DNA from: JACVRW01 sp963812915
Lineage (GTDB): Bacteria > Actinomycetota > Thermoleophilia > Solirubrobacterales > Thermoleophilaceae
Direction of reading: 5' to 3'
DNA: 64,000 nt
Assembly: GCA_963812915.1 (NCBI GenBank)
Contig: CAWEXB010000008.1
Coordinates: forward strand, 62,001-126,000
The translations under genes and the position numbers were made by a program. The notes beneath the pieces were generated by a model. It worked only from the letters and a program-made list of their open reading frames with translations. It was not told the DNA's origin and made no database searches. Shown here one piece after another: positions 7,486-16,788 of this stretch (position 1 is its first letter; every line of letters begins with the position of its first letter).

Positions 7486-8667
7486 ATGCTCCGACGCGCG
7501 CTGCTGACGCTGGTCGTGGGCTGTCTGACGCTCGCGTTCGCATCGGCCGGCGCCAGCGCGCAGGACGACGACGGCCGCCCGGAGAAGCCGCTCACGACCC
7601 TGGAGGTGAGGGGCATCGCTCCGCCTCGGGTTGTGATGGGGACTGACGGTCGCCGGCACGTCGAGTACGACCTGGCCATTACGAACGTGTTTACGGCCGA
7701 TGTCAGCCTGACCTCGCTCGAGGTGCGTGACGTTAGTGGCGGGCTACTTCTGCGGCTCGAGGGCGACGCGCTTGCCGCGGTCACAACCGAGTTCTTGGGC
7801 GTGACGCCGACGGCCACGTTGGAGCCGTCCCAGACCGTCCAGACGGTCGTCGACGTCGTCCTCCCGCGGGGCGCGGGGGTGCCGGCGCGGCTCACTCACT
7901 TACTTGACTACGAGTTTCCTCCGGACGCCCTCTTCTACCAGCTGATCGGGAGCCGGCAGGTCGATGGGCCGGTGCTGCGAGTCGAGCGACGCAAGCCGAT
8001 CGTGGTCTCGCCGCCTCTGAGGGGCCCCGGCTGGATCGCCACCAATGCCTGCTGCGAGCCTTCATCGCACCGCTCGTTCGTGCTCGCCGCCAACGGCAGC
8101 TTCGTCACCCCCGAGGTGTTCGCGATCGACTTCATCCGGGAGGTGGGCGGCCGCGTCGGCGAGGGCGACGGCTCTCAGAACAGTCAGTGGTTCGGACATG
8201 GCCAGCCGGTCGTGGCCGCCGCCGGAGGCCGGGTCGTCAGGGTTAGAAACGACATTCCGGAGGTCCCGCCTGGCACCGGTACACGCGACAACCCGACTCT
8301 CCGCACCGTCAACGACTTCGGGGGCAACGGCGTCGTCATCCGCATCCGGGCTGGCGTCTATGCGCTCTACGGCCACATGGTGCCGGGGTCGGTACGCGTG
8401 AACGAGGGCGACCAGGTCGAGACCGGCGAGCGGCTCGGCCTGCTCGGCAACACCGGCAACACGTCGGCACCGCACCTGCACTTCGGTCTGATCGACGGGC
8501 GCGGGCTGCTCAGCTCCGACAGCCTCCCGTTCGTGATCGACCGCTTCACCTACGGCGGGCAGGCAGAGCTGACAGCGAACTTCCCCGAGGTGAATATCAC
8601 CGGGACGCCGCGCCCGGTCCGAAAGGCCCACCCCCTCACGAACTCGATCGCGAACTTCCCTCCGTAG
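7486..8667 (+). CDS. Secreted M23 family peptidase (LytM-like)
   Basis: 393 residues. A signal peptide (residues 1-~25, SAGASAQ) precedes a ~140-residue beta-rich domain that I do not recognise. The C-terminal half is an M23 domain: HRSFV and FAIDF (first metal-site His and Asp), GNGVVIRIRAGVYALYGHM, and the HLH motif at residues 330-332 (APHLHFG). M23 enzymes cut peptidoglycan cross-bridges outside the membrane. The zinc ligands appear complete, so it is probably active. Confidence 0.85.
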   Translation: MLRRALLTLVVGCLTLAFASAGASAQDDDGRPEKPLTTLEVRGIAPPRVVMGTDGRRHVEYDLAITNVFTADVSLTSLEVRDVSGGLLLRLEGDALAAVTTEFLGVTPTATLEPSQTVQTVVDVVLPRGAGVPARLTHLLDYEFPPDALFYQLIGSRQVDGPVLRVERRKPIVVSPPLRGPGWIATNACCEPSSHRSFVLAANGSFVTPEVFAIDFIREVGGRVGEGDGSQNSQWFGHGQPVVAAAGGRVVRVRNDIPEVPPGTGTRDNPTLRTVNDFGGNGVVIRIRAGVYALYGHMVPGSVRVNEGDQVETGERLGLLGNTGNTSAPHLHFGLIDGRGLLSSDSLPFVIDRFTYGGQAELTANFPEVNITGTPRPVRKAHPLTNSIANFPP

Positions 8668-8751
8668 GACGAGCAGCCGTCGCGGATCGGCGATTGGTGT
8701 GGGCTCAGCGGCGGAGTGAGCACCGGACTGGCGTCAGCTTATGCTTGGGCC

Positions 8752-9039
8752 ATGCCCGCCTACGTGATCGCCGAGACGGATGTGCACGACCCGGAGCAGT
8801 ACGAGCGTTACAGGGCCGTCTCCCCGGACGCCATCGCAGCTGGAGGGGGCCGCTTCATTGTGCGGGGCGGCGAGGTCGCCGTGCTCGAAGGCGATTGGCG
8901 GCCGAAGCGATTGGTGCTACTGGAGTTCGAGGACCTCGACGCCGCGAAGCGATGGTACGACTCGCCGGAATACCAGGAGGCGAGACGGGTGCGCGAGGGC
9001 GCCGCGACCCTCCACGTGGTAGCGGTCGAGGGTGTGTAG
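8752..9039 (+). CDS. DUF1330 family protein
   Basis: 95 residues with a ferredoxin-like dimeric alpha/beta barrel: PAYVIAETDVHDPEQYERY at the start, FIVRGGEVAVLEGDW in the middle, and FEDLDAAKRWYDSPEYQEAR, the most conserved DUF1330 segment. Function is unknown for the family. I chose the ATG at 8752 rather than 8716, because homology begins there and a TATGCT box (8740-8745) lies six bases before it. Confidence 0.85.
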   Translation: MPAYVIAETDVHDPEQYERYRAVSPDAIAAGGGRFIVRGGEVAVLEGDWRPKRLVLLEFEDLDAAKRWYDSPEYQEARRVREGAATLHVVAVEGV

Positions 9040-9075
9040 ACAGCGCCCCGCGCCGAGACAGCAGCAAGACCCGAG

Positions 9076-10593
9076 TCACTCGTCCAGGACCGTCCAGTCG
9101 AAGTAGAGATCCTCGAAGACGGACCTGTCCTTGAACTTCCTCCACTCCGCAGGCGAGACATCGTCGGGCTTCACCGGCTCGTTCTCGTCCGTTTGGAAGA
9201 CGCGGCCCCGTGCCTTGCGTACGAGCGCTGTCCGAATTGACGGCAGCGGATGAACCCAGGGCGGTTGGTTCTTCGTCGTCGCCCATTTCGTGACAGCGGT
9301 GATCATCGCGGTGAACTCAGAGGCGGCTGATCCCTGGCCCATCCATGCGAGATTCGGGTATTTGTCGTCGGCGGAGCCCGAGAGGGTGGCGTTGTGGCTG
9401 CCGTGGTGGCCGACCTTGTAGAGGACCGCGCGCGCGAGGAGGTCCTTGGCGGTGACGGTCCGGGAGCCGTCCTCGAAGGTCACGTCCTTCCATGAGACCC
9501 AGTTGCCGCGCTGTGCATCCGCGGCGAAGAACAGGACCTTCTTACTCTTCGGGAGCTCGAACGCGATTACCAGACTCGTGTTGTTGATGCCGGTGTTCAG
9601 CTTCAGTGCCAGGCTCTCTGCCGAGTAGAGCCACTCGGTATCGATGCGGCGCCAGGGAGGATTGGGCGGCACCTCGACGCCGTCGCGGTCGTCGGCGGGG
9701 CCGTCGCCGTCGCCGTAGGTCTCCGCGAAGAAGCTGCCGCTCCCAAACGCATCCTTGAGCGGGACGGAGAAGTGACGCCGGAAGGGCGAGGCACGCTTCT
9801 CGGGTGGCACGCGGACCGCTCCGGCGAACGAGAACCGGGGGTCTTGCGGGAAGCCTTCGCTGTCGCGCGGATCCTCGTCGGCGATCAACTCAGCGTCTTC
9901 GGGCGGGCCGAGGACGAAGGCGCGGATTCCTGCCGCACCCAGGAGCGCTAACGGTTCGCGACCCGGAGAGAGGAAGCGAGCGCCTCTCTTCGCGGCCGCT
10001 TTGTCCTTCACCAGCTTCAGCCCTCGCTTGTTGACTGACTTTTGGGGGTTCTCCGCCGCAGCGAGCATCTCGCGCACGTCGAGCTCTTCGGCATCCCCGC
10101 CCACTTCGAAGCCGAGAAGCGCGTCCAGGCGCGTGCGCGAGGAATCCGTCTCGCCGGCTGCTGCGAGTTCGCGGCGAGCTGCGAGAAGGCCCAGGAGCTG
10201 GTCCTTGTGGCGTTTGCGGAGGTCATCGGCCAGCTCGTGCTCGGGATCCTCCGTCCACGCGACCCAGGCCTCGTCGATGTCGAAACCCGCGAAGTACGGC
10301 TTGTTCTGTTTCCAGATGCCGTTGAGGTGGTCCTGATGCTCGTGGGTGAGGATCGCGAGATCGAGATGCCCTCCGCAGGATGAGTGGAGGTGCTCAACGA
10401 CGTCCCCTATCGCCTTCCCGTGGTCGAGGAAAGCCTGTGATCCGGGCTTGTAGCCGCAGTCGATCATCACGTAATAGGGGTCGCCTCCACCCTGGCGTGG
10501 GGAGGCGATCAGGAAGCAGTCGCCGTGGCCCTGGCGATACATGCGGACCGTGACGCCATTCTCCGGAGGCACGAGGAGGTGCTCGTCGGCCAT
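9076..10593 (-). CDS. MBL-fold hydrolase partner of the gluzincin peptidase (ComEC C-terminal-like)
   Basis: 505 residues. An N-terminal metallo-beta-lactamase core shows VMIDCGY (~42-48), the complete motif THEHQDH (83-89), later FFAADAQRGNW and VGHHGSHNA, in the order seen in ComEC/Rec2-type MBL domains. A long insert (~110-330), rich in charge, separates the metal motifs. No signal peptide, so it is cytosolic. Its ATG overlaps the TGA of the upstream peptidase gene (TGATG), which implies coupled translation and a shared task. Hydrolysis of a phosphodiester or nucleotide is a guess from the fold. Confidence 0.8.
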   Translation of the reverse strand: MADEHLLVPPENGVTVRMYRQGHGDCFLIASPRQGGGDPYYVMIDCGYKPGSQAFLDHGKAIGDVVEHLHSSCGGHLDLAILTHEHQDHLNGIWKQNKPYFAGFDIDEAWVAWTEDPEHELADDLRKRHKDQLLGLLAARRELAAAGETDSSRTRLDALLGFEVGGDAEELDVREMLAAAENPQKSVNKRGLKLVKDKAAAKRGARFLSPGREPLALLGAAGIRAFVLGPPEDAELIADEDPRDSEGFPQDPRFSFAGAVRVPPEKRASPFRRHFSVPLKDAFGSGSFFAETYGDGDGPADDRDGVEVPPNPPWRRIDTEWLYSAESLALKLNTGINNTSLVIAFELPKSKKVLFFAADAQRGNWVSWKDVTFEDGSRTVTAKDLLARAVLYKVGHHGSHNATLSGSADDKYPNLAWMGQGSAASEFTAMITAVTKWATTKNQPPWVHPLPSIRTALVRKARGRVFQTDENEPVKPDDVSPAEWRKFKDRSVFEDLYFDWTVLDE

Positions 10594-12620
10594 CAGCGGA
10601 TCTCCTCCAGCTGATGAATGAGTGCGAACGGCTCCTCGCGGCCGCCGACCTCGCGGTCTCTCAGGCTGACCGCCAGCCCGCCGTCGAACGCGTTGCCCGA
10701 AGCGCCGTCACCTCCAGCGAGGAAGCGGCGCACGCGCGCGAGCTCAGTGTTGTCGGCGATGGTGCCCGGCGTGCGGATCACGCGACGCACCTCGCGCGTC
10801 GAGGGGTCGATGAGAATCGTCGCGCCGGCGCGATAGACGAAGTCCGGCCCGCCACGCTTGCGGCCGTCTCCGCGGGGGGCCGGCACGCCCTGCTGCCGCG
10901 GGTCGTCCATCTCGTCCTGCTCTCGTTCGTCGAAGTACCCGTCGCGGCGCTGCGTGATCTCGATGACGAGGTCCGCCGAGGTGGTGCCGGAGATGGTGCG
11001 CCGAATGGCAGGGCGAACCGAATGGATCTCGACCGCCGGATCGCCGTCCGTCCCGCGCGATACCGTCGGCGGCGCCGACTCGATTTCGAGCCCGAACAGG
11101 CGAGCGTAGTCGCGGCCCACGCTGTCGCCTTCGCGCAGCCACTTCCAGAACTTCACACGAACGCGGTCGAAGTCCAGCCAGACCTGGAAGCGGTCGCTCT
11201 CGAGGTTCCACGCTCGCGCCGCGGCGACGACGAAGTCTCCGAGCCCGCCCCGTAGATCCTCTGGTCCGTGCCGGAGGTCCTTGCCGGCCATCATCTCATT
11301 CAGCAGCTCGTCGCCGGTAGGCCAGGCGAGCGCGTCGACGCCCATGCTCGAGATGCCGCGCGGCGAGATCCCCCACTCGCGAAAGCTCTCGATGAAGACG
11401 ATCCGGAAGCTCTCCTTGTCCTCGGGAGAGAAGTCCAGGTCCGCGGTGATGATCCCGCGCAGGAAGTCGCCGAACGTGATGTCGACCGGCGGGCAGTAGT
11501 CGATCGCGCGGATGCACATCTGCAAGACGCGGTCCGCGCAGCGTGCCGCCTCGTGGGCGAGACGTGCCGTCAGGTCGGGGTGGATCTCGCCGTCCGGCAG
11601 CTTGCCCGTGCCCTGCGTCGCGATGCGGAACAGGTCAGCGGTGCGAGAGCGGTAGATCAGCAGGAATGCACGAAAGACCGCCGCGACGAGAATCGCCCCG
11701 CGCGCGTGGGCGCCGATAGTCGAATCGAGCGCATGCGCGTCCGGCTGGCGCGGCCTCCACGCTCCCGTCGCCGCGTCTCGGCCGCCGAGCGCGTCACGTA
11801 GGGCCGCGCCTCGTCCCGTCGCCCGTCCGAACTGCTGCGCCAGTTGCCCGAGCAGGCTCTCGCTGTGCAGATCGCCTCGCGTGCGGCGAATCTGGCTCTC
11901 GAGGACAACCGGGTAGGTGAAGTGCTGGAAGAGGGCGACGATGTCGGCGAAGGCCTCGTGGAAAGCATGGACGTCGGGGTTCGTCGGCTCGTTGAAGCGC
12001 GGGTGGACGCCGTCGAGCAAGGCGTGGGTCGTCTCGTGCGCGACGATGTCGTGCGACAGGCAGGTGAAGACGACCGTCCCCGGCGTGTTGTCGTCGTCCT
12101 TCGATGCGACGGGGAAGTAGCCAAACAGGAGCGCCTTCTTGGCGGGTGAGTAGTAGGCGTTGCGATCGCGGAGCGCGTGCGGGTAGATGCGGAGCCTGCG
12201 CACGAACTGCCGTTTGTAGCCGCTTCTGCTCGCGATGCGCCGGTCCGACCACAGCGCCTTCCGGCCGAGCGCGCGTTCGAAGTGCTGGATCGTGGTCATC
12301 GCGACGGCGTAGACCATCTGCTGGTGGAAGTGCGGGTTCGACTCCGATGGTGATAGACCGTCCTCGGCCAGGAGATGTGGGTGCTCGAGATCCACCGGGT
12401 GGTAGAAGACGCCGCTCGCCGGATCGACGTCCACGACCTCCAGGTACTCCCCCACCGGGCCGGGCTGGAGGTCTTCCCACGGAATCGCGGCCGAGATCTC
12501 GTTGAACGCGACGGTCGAGAGACGCGTCGCCAGACTCGGGTCGAAGGCGAGCACCCGGAGTCGCCGCACGACCGGAGCAGGAACGCCCGCAGCCCCGAGA
12601 TACGGCCGTGCGGGGCTCAC
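10593..12620 (-). CDS. Gluzincin-type zinc metallopeptidase of unknown role
   Basis: 675 residues without signal peptide. The core VAHETTHALLDG gives an HExxH zinc motif (His195, Glu196, His199), and FHEAFADIVALF supplies Glu222 and Asp226 (ExxxD), the same layout as thermolysin-like M4 enzymes. The N-terminal ~170 residues and C-terminal ~300 are not recognised. The start is uncertain: GTG at 12620 has no good ribosome binding site or -10 box. It is followed at once by the MBL-fold gene (9076-10593). A cytosolic peptidase paired with an MBL hydrolase suggests a stress or defence device; that is inference. Confidence 0.7.
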   Translation of the reverse strand: MSPARPYLGAAGVPAPVVRRLRVLAFDPSLATRLSTVAFNEISAAIPWEDLQPGPVGEYLEVVDVDPASGVFYHPVDLEHPHLLAEDGLSPSESNPHFHQQMVYAVAMTTIQHFERALGRKALWSDRRIASRSGYKRQFVRRLRIYPHALRDRNAYYSPAKKALLFGYFPVASKDDDNTPGTVVFTCLSHDIVAHETTHALLDGVHPRFNEPTNPDVHAFHEAFADIVALFQHFTYPVVLESQIRRTRGDLHSESLLGQLAQQFGRATGRGAALRDALGGRDAATGAWRPRQPDAHALDSTIGAHARGAILVAAVFRAFLLIYRSRTADLFRIATQGTGKLPDGEIHPDLTARLAHEAARCADRVLQMCIRAIDYCPPVDITFGDFLRGIITADLDFSPEDKESFRIVFIESFREWGISPRGISSMGVDALAWPTGDELLNEMMAGKDLRHGPEDLRGGLGDFVVAAARAWNLESDRFQVWLDFDRVRVKFWKWLREGDSVGRDYARLFGLEIESAPPTVSRGTDGDPAVEIHSVRPAIRRTISGTTSADLVIEITQRRDGYFDEREQDEMDDPRQQGVPAPRGDGRKRGGPDFVYRAGATILIDPSTREVRRVIRTPGTIADNTELARVRRFLAGGDGASGNAFDGGLAVSLRDREVGGREEPFALIHQLEEIR

Positions 12621-12842
12621 CGCACGCGCCGATCCGCGTGAACACCAGTGTGAACCGCTCGGCGGGTTGAGGATCTGAGCGCGTCGACAGCGCTCATGTC
12701 GAGACCTGCTCGGCAGCGGATGCTCGCTTCAAGTCTCACCTCGTGAGTTCGTCGCGAACGGCACAGTGACAATAGACCGCCTTTGCGTGTCCGCATAGCG
12801 AGCCTCGCCTCGATTCAACACGACGATTACGCGAGACGCAGT

Positions 12843-13940
12843 TCAACGGGGCATCGTGAAGCGGAAGGCGCTGCCGCCGCCGTCGGCGGCCTCGACCCAG
12901 ATGCGCCCGCCGTGAGCCTCGATTATGCGGCGGCACACCGCCAAGCCGATGCCAACTCCTTCGGCCTCGCGGTTCGCACGCGAGAACATCTCGAAGATCC
13001 GGCTCGCCTGGTCGGGGTCGACTCCGACCCCGTTGTCACGCACGGTCACGACCCATTCGTGACTGTGGTTCAGTGCGGAGAGCTCGACCCGCGGCGGCGC
13101 CTCGCCGCGGAACTTGAGCGCGTTGCCGACCAGGTTCTGCAGCACGCGGCGCAGCTGTCTCGGGTCTCCTTCCACCTCCGGCAGCTCCCCGATCTCGAGC
13201 GTCGCGCCGGCCGCCTCCAGGCTGGGGCCCAGATCCTCGGCGACTTCGGCGGCGAGCCGCCCCAGCTCGACCCGCTCGACGCTCAGCTCGCCGGCCCGTG
13301 CGTAGACGAGCACGCCGTCGATCAGGTCCCGCGCCCGCTCGGTGCTCGCCCGTAGCTGGCGCAGCACGTCGGCCGACGGCGGCTCCTCGGCGCGCCGCTG
13401 GAGCAGCCTGACGAGAAGCTCGATGCCCGCGATCGGCTCGCTCAGGTCGTGCGCGACGACGTCGGCGTAGCTGCGCAGCTCGGCCTCCATGCGCCGCTGC
13501 TTGGTCACGTCGGTGAGGAAGTTGACCAGCCCGTCGCCGAGCTTCGCGGTGCGGTGAACGAAGGTCCCCAGCACGTAGCCGTCCCCGAAGGGCGTGTCGT
13601 AGGTGATCTCGTGGACCCACGGCTGACCGGAGTCGCACACCCTGACGAAGGCGTCGAAGGTGCGGCTCCCGCGCACCCGCGGGAGCGCCTCCAGCAGCTT
13701 GTAGCGATCGCGCGACGCCAGAGGCACCCGGAAGGAGCGCAGCATCGAGGGATTGCCGTAGCCGAAGGTGAAGTCGACGATGCGCCCGTCGTCGTCGCGC
13801 ACCGCCCACAAGACCCCCACCGCCTCGGGGAAGCCGTCGAACAGTGCCCGAAACTGCGCGGCGCCCTGCGCACCGAGGAGCTCGACGAGCTTCGGGTCCT
13901 CTCCCCACGGCTCCGGATCGAGGATGTCCCTTTCGCCCAC
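12843..13940 (-). CDS. Orphan sensor histidine kinase
   Basis: 365 residues, no membrane segment. Residues ~25-145 form a PAS-like domain; HisKA follows with VVAHDLSEPI (phospho-acceptor His164), then the HATPase_c boxes NLVGNALKF (N), DNGVGV (G1) and GVGIGLAVCRRIIEAHGG (G2). The HisKA sequence resembles phytochrome-like kinases. No response regulator lies in the neighbourhood, so its partner is elsewhere. The signal is unknown but is sensed in the cytosol. Confidence 0.88.
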   Translation of the reverse strand: MGERDILDPEPWGEDPKLVELLGAQGAAQFRALFDGFPEAVGVLWAVRDDDGRIVDFTFGYGNPSMLRSFRVPLASRDRYKLLEALPRVRGSRTFDAFVRVCDSGQPWVHEITYDTPFGDGYVLGTFVHRTAKLGDGLVNFLTDVTKQRRMEAELRSYADVVAHDLSEPIAGIELLVRLLQRRAEEPPSADVLRQLRASTERARDLIDGVLVYARAGELSVERVELGRLAAEVAEDLGPSLEAAGATLEIGELPEVEGDPRQLRRVLQNLVGNALKFRGEAPPRVELSALNHSHEWVVTVRDNGVGVDPDQASRIFEMFSRANREAEGVGIGLAVCRRIIEAHGGRIWVEAADGGGSAFRFTMPR

Positions 13941-14062
13941 GGCAGCAGGATAGGAGCCGCCGGGCGCTGTCGGCGAGCCCGGCCCGTGTCGGGCCGAACT
14001 GGAACGCCTTCGTCCTCAACAGACATGCAGCCGTCTACGCGGGACGGCGGCCGCGCACGCCG

Positions 14063-14803
14063 TTAGTCCGGGTACTCGTCCTTTCGGTAGTTGAGCGGGT
14101 CCTCCGGCTGTGCCTTCGGCGCCCGGTCGAGCAGGAAGTTGAAGTACGGCGCGACGAACGGGTCAGGCGCCGACACCGTATAGGTGTGGTAGACGGTCCC
14201 GTTGTCCTTCGCGAAGGCGATGTAGCTCGGGTTCTCGCGGATGCCGTCCTTGAGCTCAGCCCCGACCTGCGACGCCCAGAACCTAAGCCACTCGGGCGGG
14301 TTGTCGACTATCTGCTTGACCTCGGGGATCTGCTGGGCCTGCTCCTCGGTCAGCGCCAGCCCGAAGTCCCAGGGGAAGTCGGTGTCGTAGGTCGACACGT
14401 ACGGGAACCCCCAGCCCATGCGCGCTTTGTAGGCGGTGAGCCGGTCGATCGGCGCCCGCGAGAAGCAGATCATGGTCACGTCGCGTTTGTTGAGGTGAAG
14501 CAGCGTCGTAGCGTCGAAGCCGTCGGCGAGGTTTGTACACCCGGGACAGGCGCCGACCGTGTAGTCGGGCCCGTACATGACGTTGTAGGCCAGCAGTTGC
14601 GAGCGGCCGTCGAACAGCTCGGCGAGCGTCTTCTTGCCGTCTTGGGTGTCGAACACGTACTCCTTCTCCACCGGGACCCAGGGCAGCTCGTGCCGCTTGC
14701 GCCTGATGTCCTCGTTGCGCTCGGCCTGCTGGGCTTCGAGCTTTGCCAGCTCGTCGCGCGCGGCCTGCCATTCCTCGCGACTTCCGATCTTGTGCTCAGG
14801 CAT
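14063..14803 (-). CDS. DUF899 family thioredoxin-like protein
   Basis: 246 residues. The N-terminal helix (SREEWQAARDEL) is followed by HELPWVPVEKEYVF, then a thioredoxin-like domain with YGPDYTVGACPGCTNLADGF; the CPGC pair sits where a redox CxxC would be. WGFPYVSTYDTDFPWDFG is a family signature. I chose the ATG at 14803, preceded by GAAGGGAGATCC, over the upstream ATG at 14833. The family is predicted to be a dithiol-disulfide oxidoreductase. A fragment of a paralogue lies at 1437-1550. Confidence 0.88.
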   Translation of the reverse strand: MPEHKIGSREEWQAARDELAKLEAQQAERNEDIRRKRHELPWVPVEKEYVFDTQDGKKTLAELFDGRSQLLAYNVMYGPDYTVGACPGCTNLADGFDATTLLHLNKRDVTMICFSRAPIDRLTAYKARMGWGFPYVSTYDTDFPWDFGLALTEEQAQQIPEVKQIVDNPPEWLRFWASQVGAELKDGIRENPSYIAFAKDNGTVYHTYTVSAPDPFVAPYFNFLLDRAPKAQPEDPLNYRKDEYPD

Positions 14804-15481
14804 GGATCTCCCTTCTCGTAAGCGTGTCAACACCTACCAGACCGAGCACGTCGGCGAGATTCATCGCCTCGGCGCGAGCCGCAGTTCCGACGGCGTAGCC
14901 CCCGTGCTTCGTGCTAGAGGGCTGATGTGGGTTCGGCGCCGGGCTTGCGGCGCTGGGGGGCCGCGTTTGCTCGCCGGGTCCCCCCGGCCGGGCGGGCACG
15001 GGGGGCCGACGGCGGTCGCCGGCAGGGCCGTTTGCGAACGATCTTCGGCCATTGGCCCCATCCGCCGAATCTTCAGCGCGCTTTACGCGGCCGCTGACGC
15101 GGATCGGCCGCAAGCGTCCTGCCCCGGTGGCATCCTGCAACATCAATCCAGGACGGTCCGGGGTTCGCCCGGGCGGCTGTCGAACAATCTTCGATGGGCC
15201 CGGGCCACGGAGGCCGCCCTCTAGGGCGACGCCGTGGTTCGTCCGGCTGACAGCGGGCAAACCCGGATCGCGGTTTGCGTGGTCGTCGGCCGGGTAGCCG
15301 TGCCACGTGGTGCCGGAGCGCATCGCGAAGCCCTGGGGTACCCGGACGCTGTACGGGCGGGGCCAGCCGTGGCCCGCGCGCGTCGACCAGCATCTCGGCG
15401 AAGGCGTCGACGTCAGGGACGCTGGGACCCAGTCTCGAAGCAACCGATCTTCAAGGCCGCCGCGGTCCGCGTAGAGAGGCG
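14804..15481. other. Long intergenic region, no gene assigned
   Basis: No frame here has a believable start, codon bias and stop together. On the minus strand about 15200-15400 reads with fair codon bias but lacks clear gene borders and I recognise no family, so it may be a decayed gene. Similar GATCTTC-containing words recur near 15036, 15182 and 15441, too weak to call a repeat. Confidence 0.5.
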
Positions 15482-15943
15482 ATGATGCATCTCGCCCATT
15501 ACCTCGGGCTTCTCCACCACGCCGAGATCGAGCTTGGCGAGGCCTTCCGCGAGGTCGGCCGAGGGCACCGCGAAGAGCCCGACGTGCACGCGATCTGCCA
15601 CAAGCTCGCCGCCCAGTGCGATGCACACGCAGAGAAGCTTGGGCGCTTCGCCGAACGCTACGGCGAGGACGCGCCCGACGAACCTGAGCGACTGCACTCC
15701 GAGCTCTTCCGTGGCATCCGCGGCGGCGGACCAGGACTGCTGCGCGACATGCACGACCTCCACCTGATGGCATGCGAATGCGAGATCGCCTGGACCCTTG
15801 TCGGCCAGGCCGCACACGGTGCCCGCGACACCAAGCTGCTCGAGGTCGTGCGGGCCTGCGAGGGTGAGACCTCCACCCAGCTGAAGTGGCTGGCGACGCG
15901 GATGAAGCAGGCCGCCCCGCAGGCGCTCGTGGTCGCGCCGTGA
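15482..15943 (+). CDS. Ferritin-like four-helix protein, function unknown
   Basis: 153 residues, almost all helical. LAHYLGLLHHAEIELGEAF, EEPDVHAICHKLAAQCDAHA and LLRDMHDLHLMACECEIAW carry spaced Glu and His residues that would suit a ferritin-like di-metal bundle; it ends with LKWLATRMKQAAPQAL. I believe this is a conserved actinobacterial family, but metal binding is inferred from residue spacing. Two adjacent ATGs (15482, 15485) follow GAGAGGCG; either could be used. Confidence 0.65.
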   Translation: MMHLAHYLGLLHHAEIELGEAFREVGRGHREEPDVHAICHKLAAQCDAHAEKLGRFAERYGEDAPDEPERLHSELFRGIRGGGPGLLRDMHDLHLMACECEIAWTLVGQAAHGARDTKLLEVVRACEGETSTQLKWLATRMKQAAPQALVVAP

Positions 15944-16050
15944 GCCGAGCGAGCGGCCCACACGCAGCGGATGTTGCAGGCGGGTCGTGGGCGCAGGACG
16001 CGGACCGGGGCGCGCGAAGCAATCGCAGTATTCGGATTCCTGGAGAGCTC

Positions 16051-16752
16051 GTGAAGCTTCGAACACCCTGCATCCTCTGCTCGGCGGTCGCGCTGCTGAT
16101 CGCGCCGAGTCCTGGCCCGGCCGAAGGTCAGGTGCCCCACACGGTCGAGCCCGGGGAGAGCCTTTGGTCGATCGCGGCGCAGGACGGCCTCAGCGTCGAC
16201 CAGCTGGCGGCCGCCAACGGCCTGTCGCCGGACACCGAGCTCGTAGCCGGCACCACCGTGCTGATCCCACCGGCACCGGCGTCCTCCCCCAGCGGCGACG
16301 CTACGTCCGGTGAATGCGTATGGGACTGCGCTTCCCCGGTCCACCCCCATCCCACCGACGAGACCGTTAGCCCCGAGCAGGTCGGATCGATCGCCGCCCA
16401 GCATGGAATGTCGGCGCCACTCGTGCAGTCGATCGCCTGGAACGAGAGTGCATTCAGCAACGCCGCCGTCTCGAGCGCCAAGGCTCGCGGCGTGATGCAG
16501 ATCATGCCCGACACCTGGAACTTCATCGACCAGCAGCTCGCCGACCGTCCGTTGGACCCTGCATCGGCGACCGACAACGTCGAGGCCGGGGTGCTCTACC
16601 TCCACCACCTCTACCACCTCAAGGGCGGTGACGGCCAGGCCACGGTGGCCTCCTACTTCCAGGGTCCAAACCGCGAAGCGCTCCTACCCGAGACGGAGAC
16701 CTACGTGCACGAAATCCGCGACGACGAGGCAGAGTTCGCCGGCGGCGGCTGA
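16051..16752 (+). CDS. Secreted LysM / lytic transglycosylase (SLT) protein
   Basis: 233 residues. A signal peptide (1-~26) is followed by one LysM domain (~29-73, HTVEPGESLWSIAAQDG), a Pro/Ser-rich linker with a Cys pair (CVWDC), and an SLT domain from ~108. The catalytic Glu132 is in IAWNESAFSNAAV, followed by GVMQIMPDTW and LYLHHLYHLKGGD. It should bind and cleave peptidoglycan glycan strands. The start is GTG at 16051 behind TGGAGAGCTC; the longer upstream frame has no signal sequence. Confidence 0.88.
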   Translation: MKLRTPCILCSAVALLIAPSPGPAEGQVPHTVEPGESLWSIAAQDGLSVDQLAAANGLSPDTELVAGTTVLIPPAPASSPSGDATSGECVWDCASPVHPHPTDETVSPEQVGSIAAQHGMSAPLVQSIAWNESAFSNAAVSSAKARGVMQIMPDTWNFIDQQLADRPLDPASATDNVEAGVLYLHHLYHLKGGDGQATVASYFQGPNREALLPETETYVHEIRDDEAEFAGGG

Positions 16753-16788
16753 CCTCTCCGAAGAGCCACCATGCCCTAGGTTGAGACG

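Noticed and set aside
12736..12936. 66-codon frame at the histidine kinase 3' end
   Set aside because: Overlaps the kinase in another frame, Arg-rich, no ribosome binding site.
15036..15460. Three GATCTTC-containing words (15036, 15182, 15441) as a spaced repeat
   Set aside because: Similarity is limited to about 10-12 bases with irregular spacing, so chance or a decayed coding region explains it.
14796..16073. A 425-codon minus-strand frame
   Set aside because: Most of it is antisense to the ferritin-like gene and intergenic; only a part near 15200-15400 has some coding character and no family was recognised.
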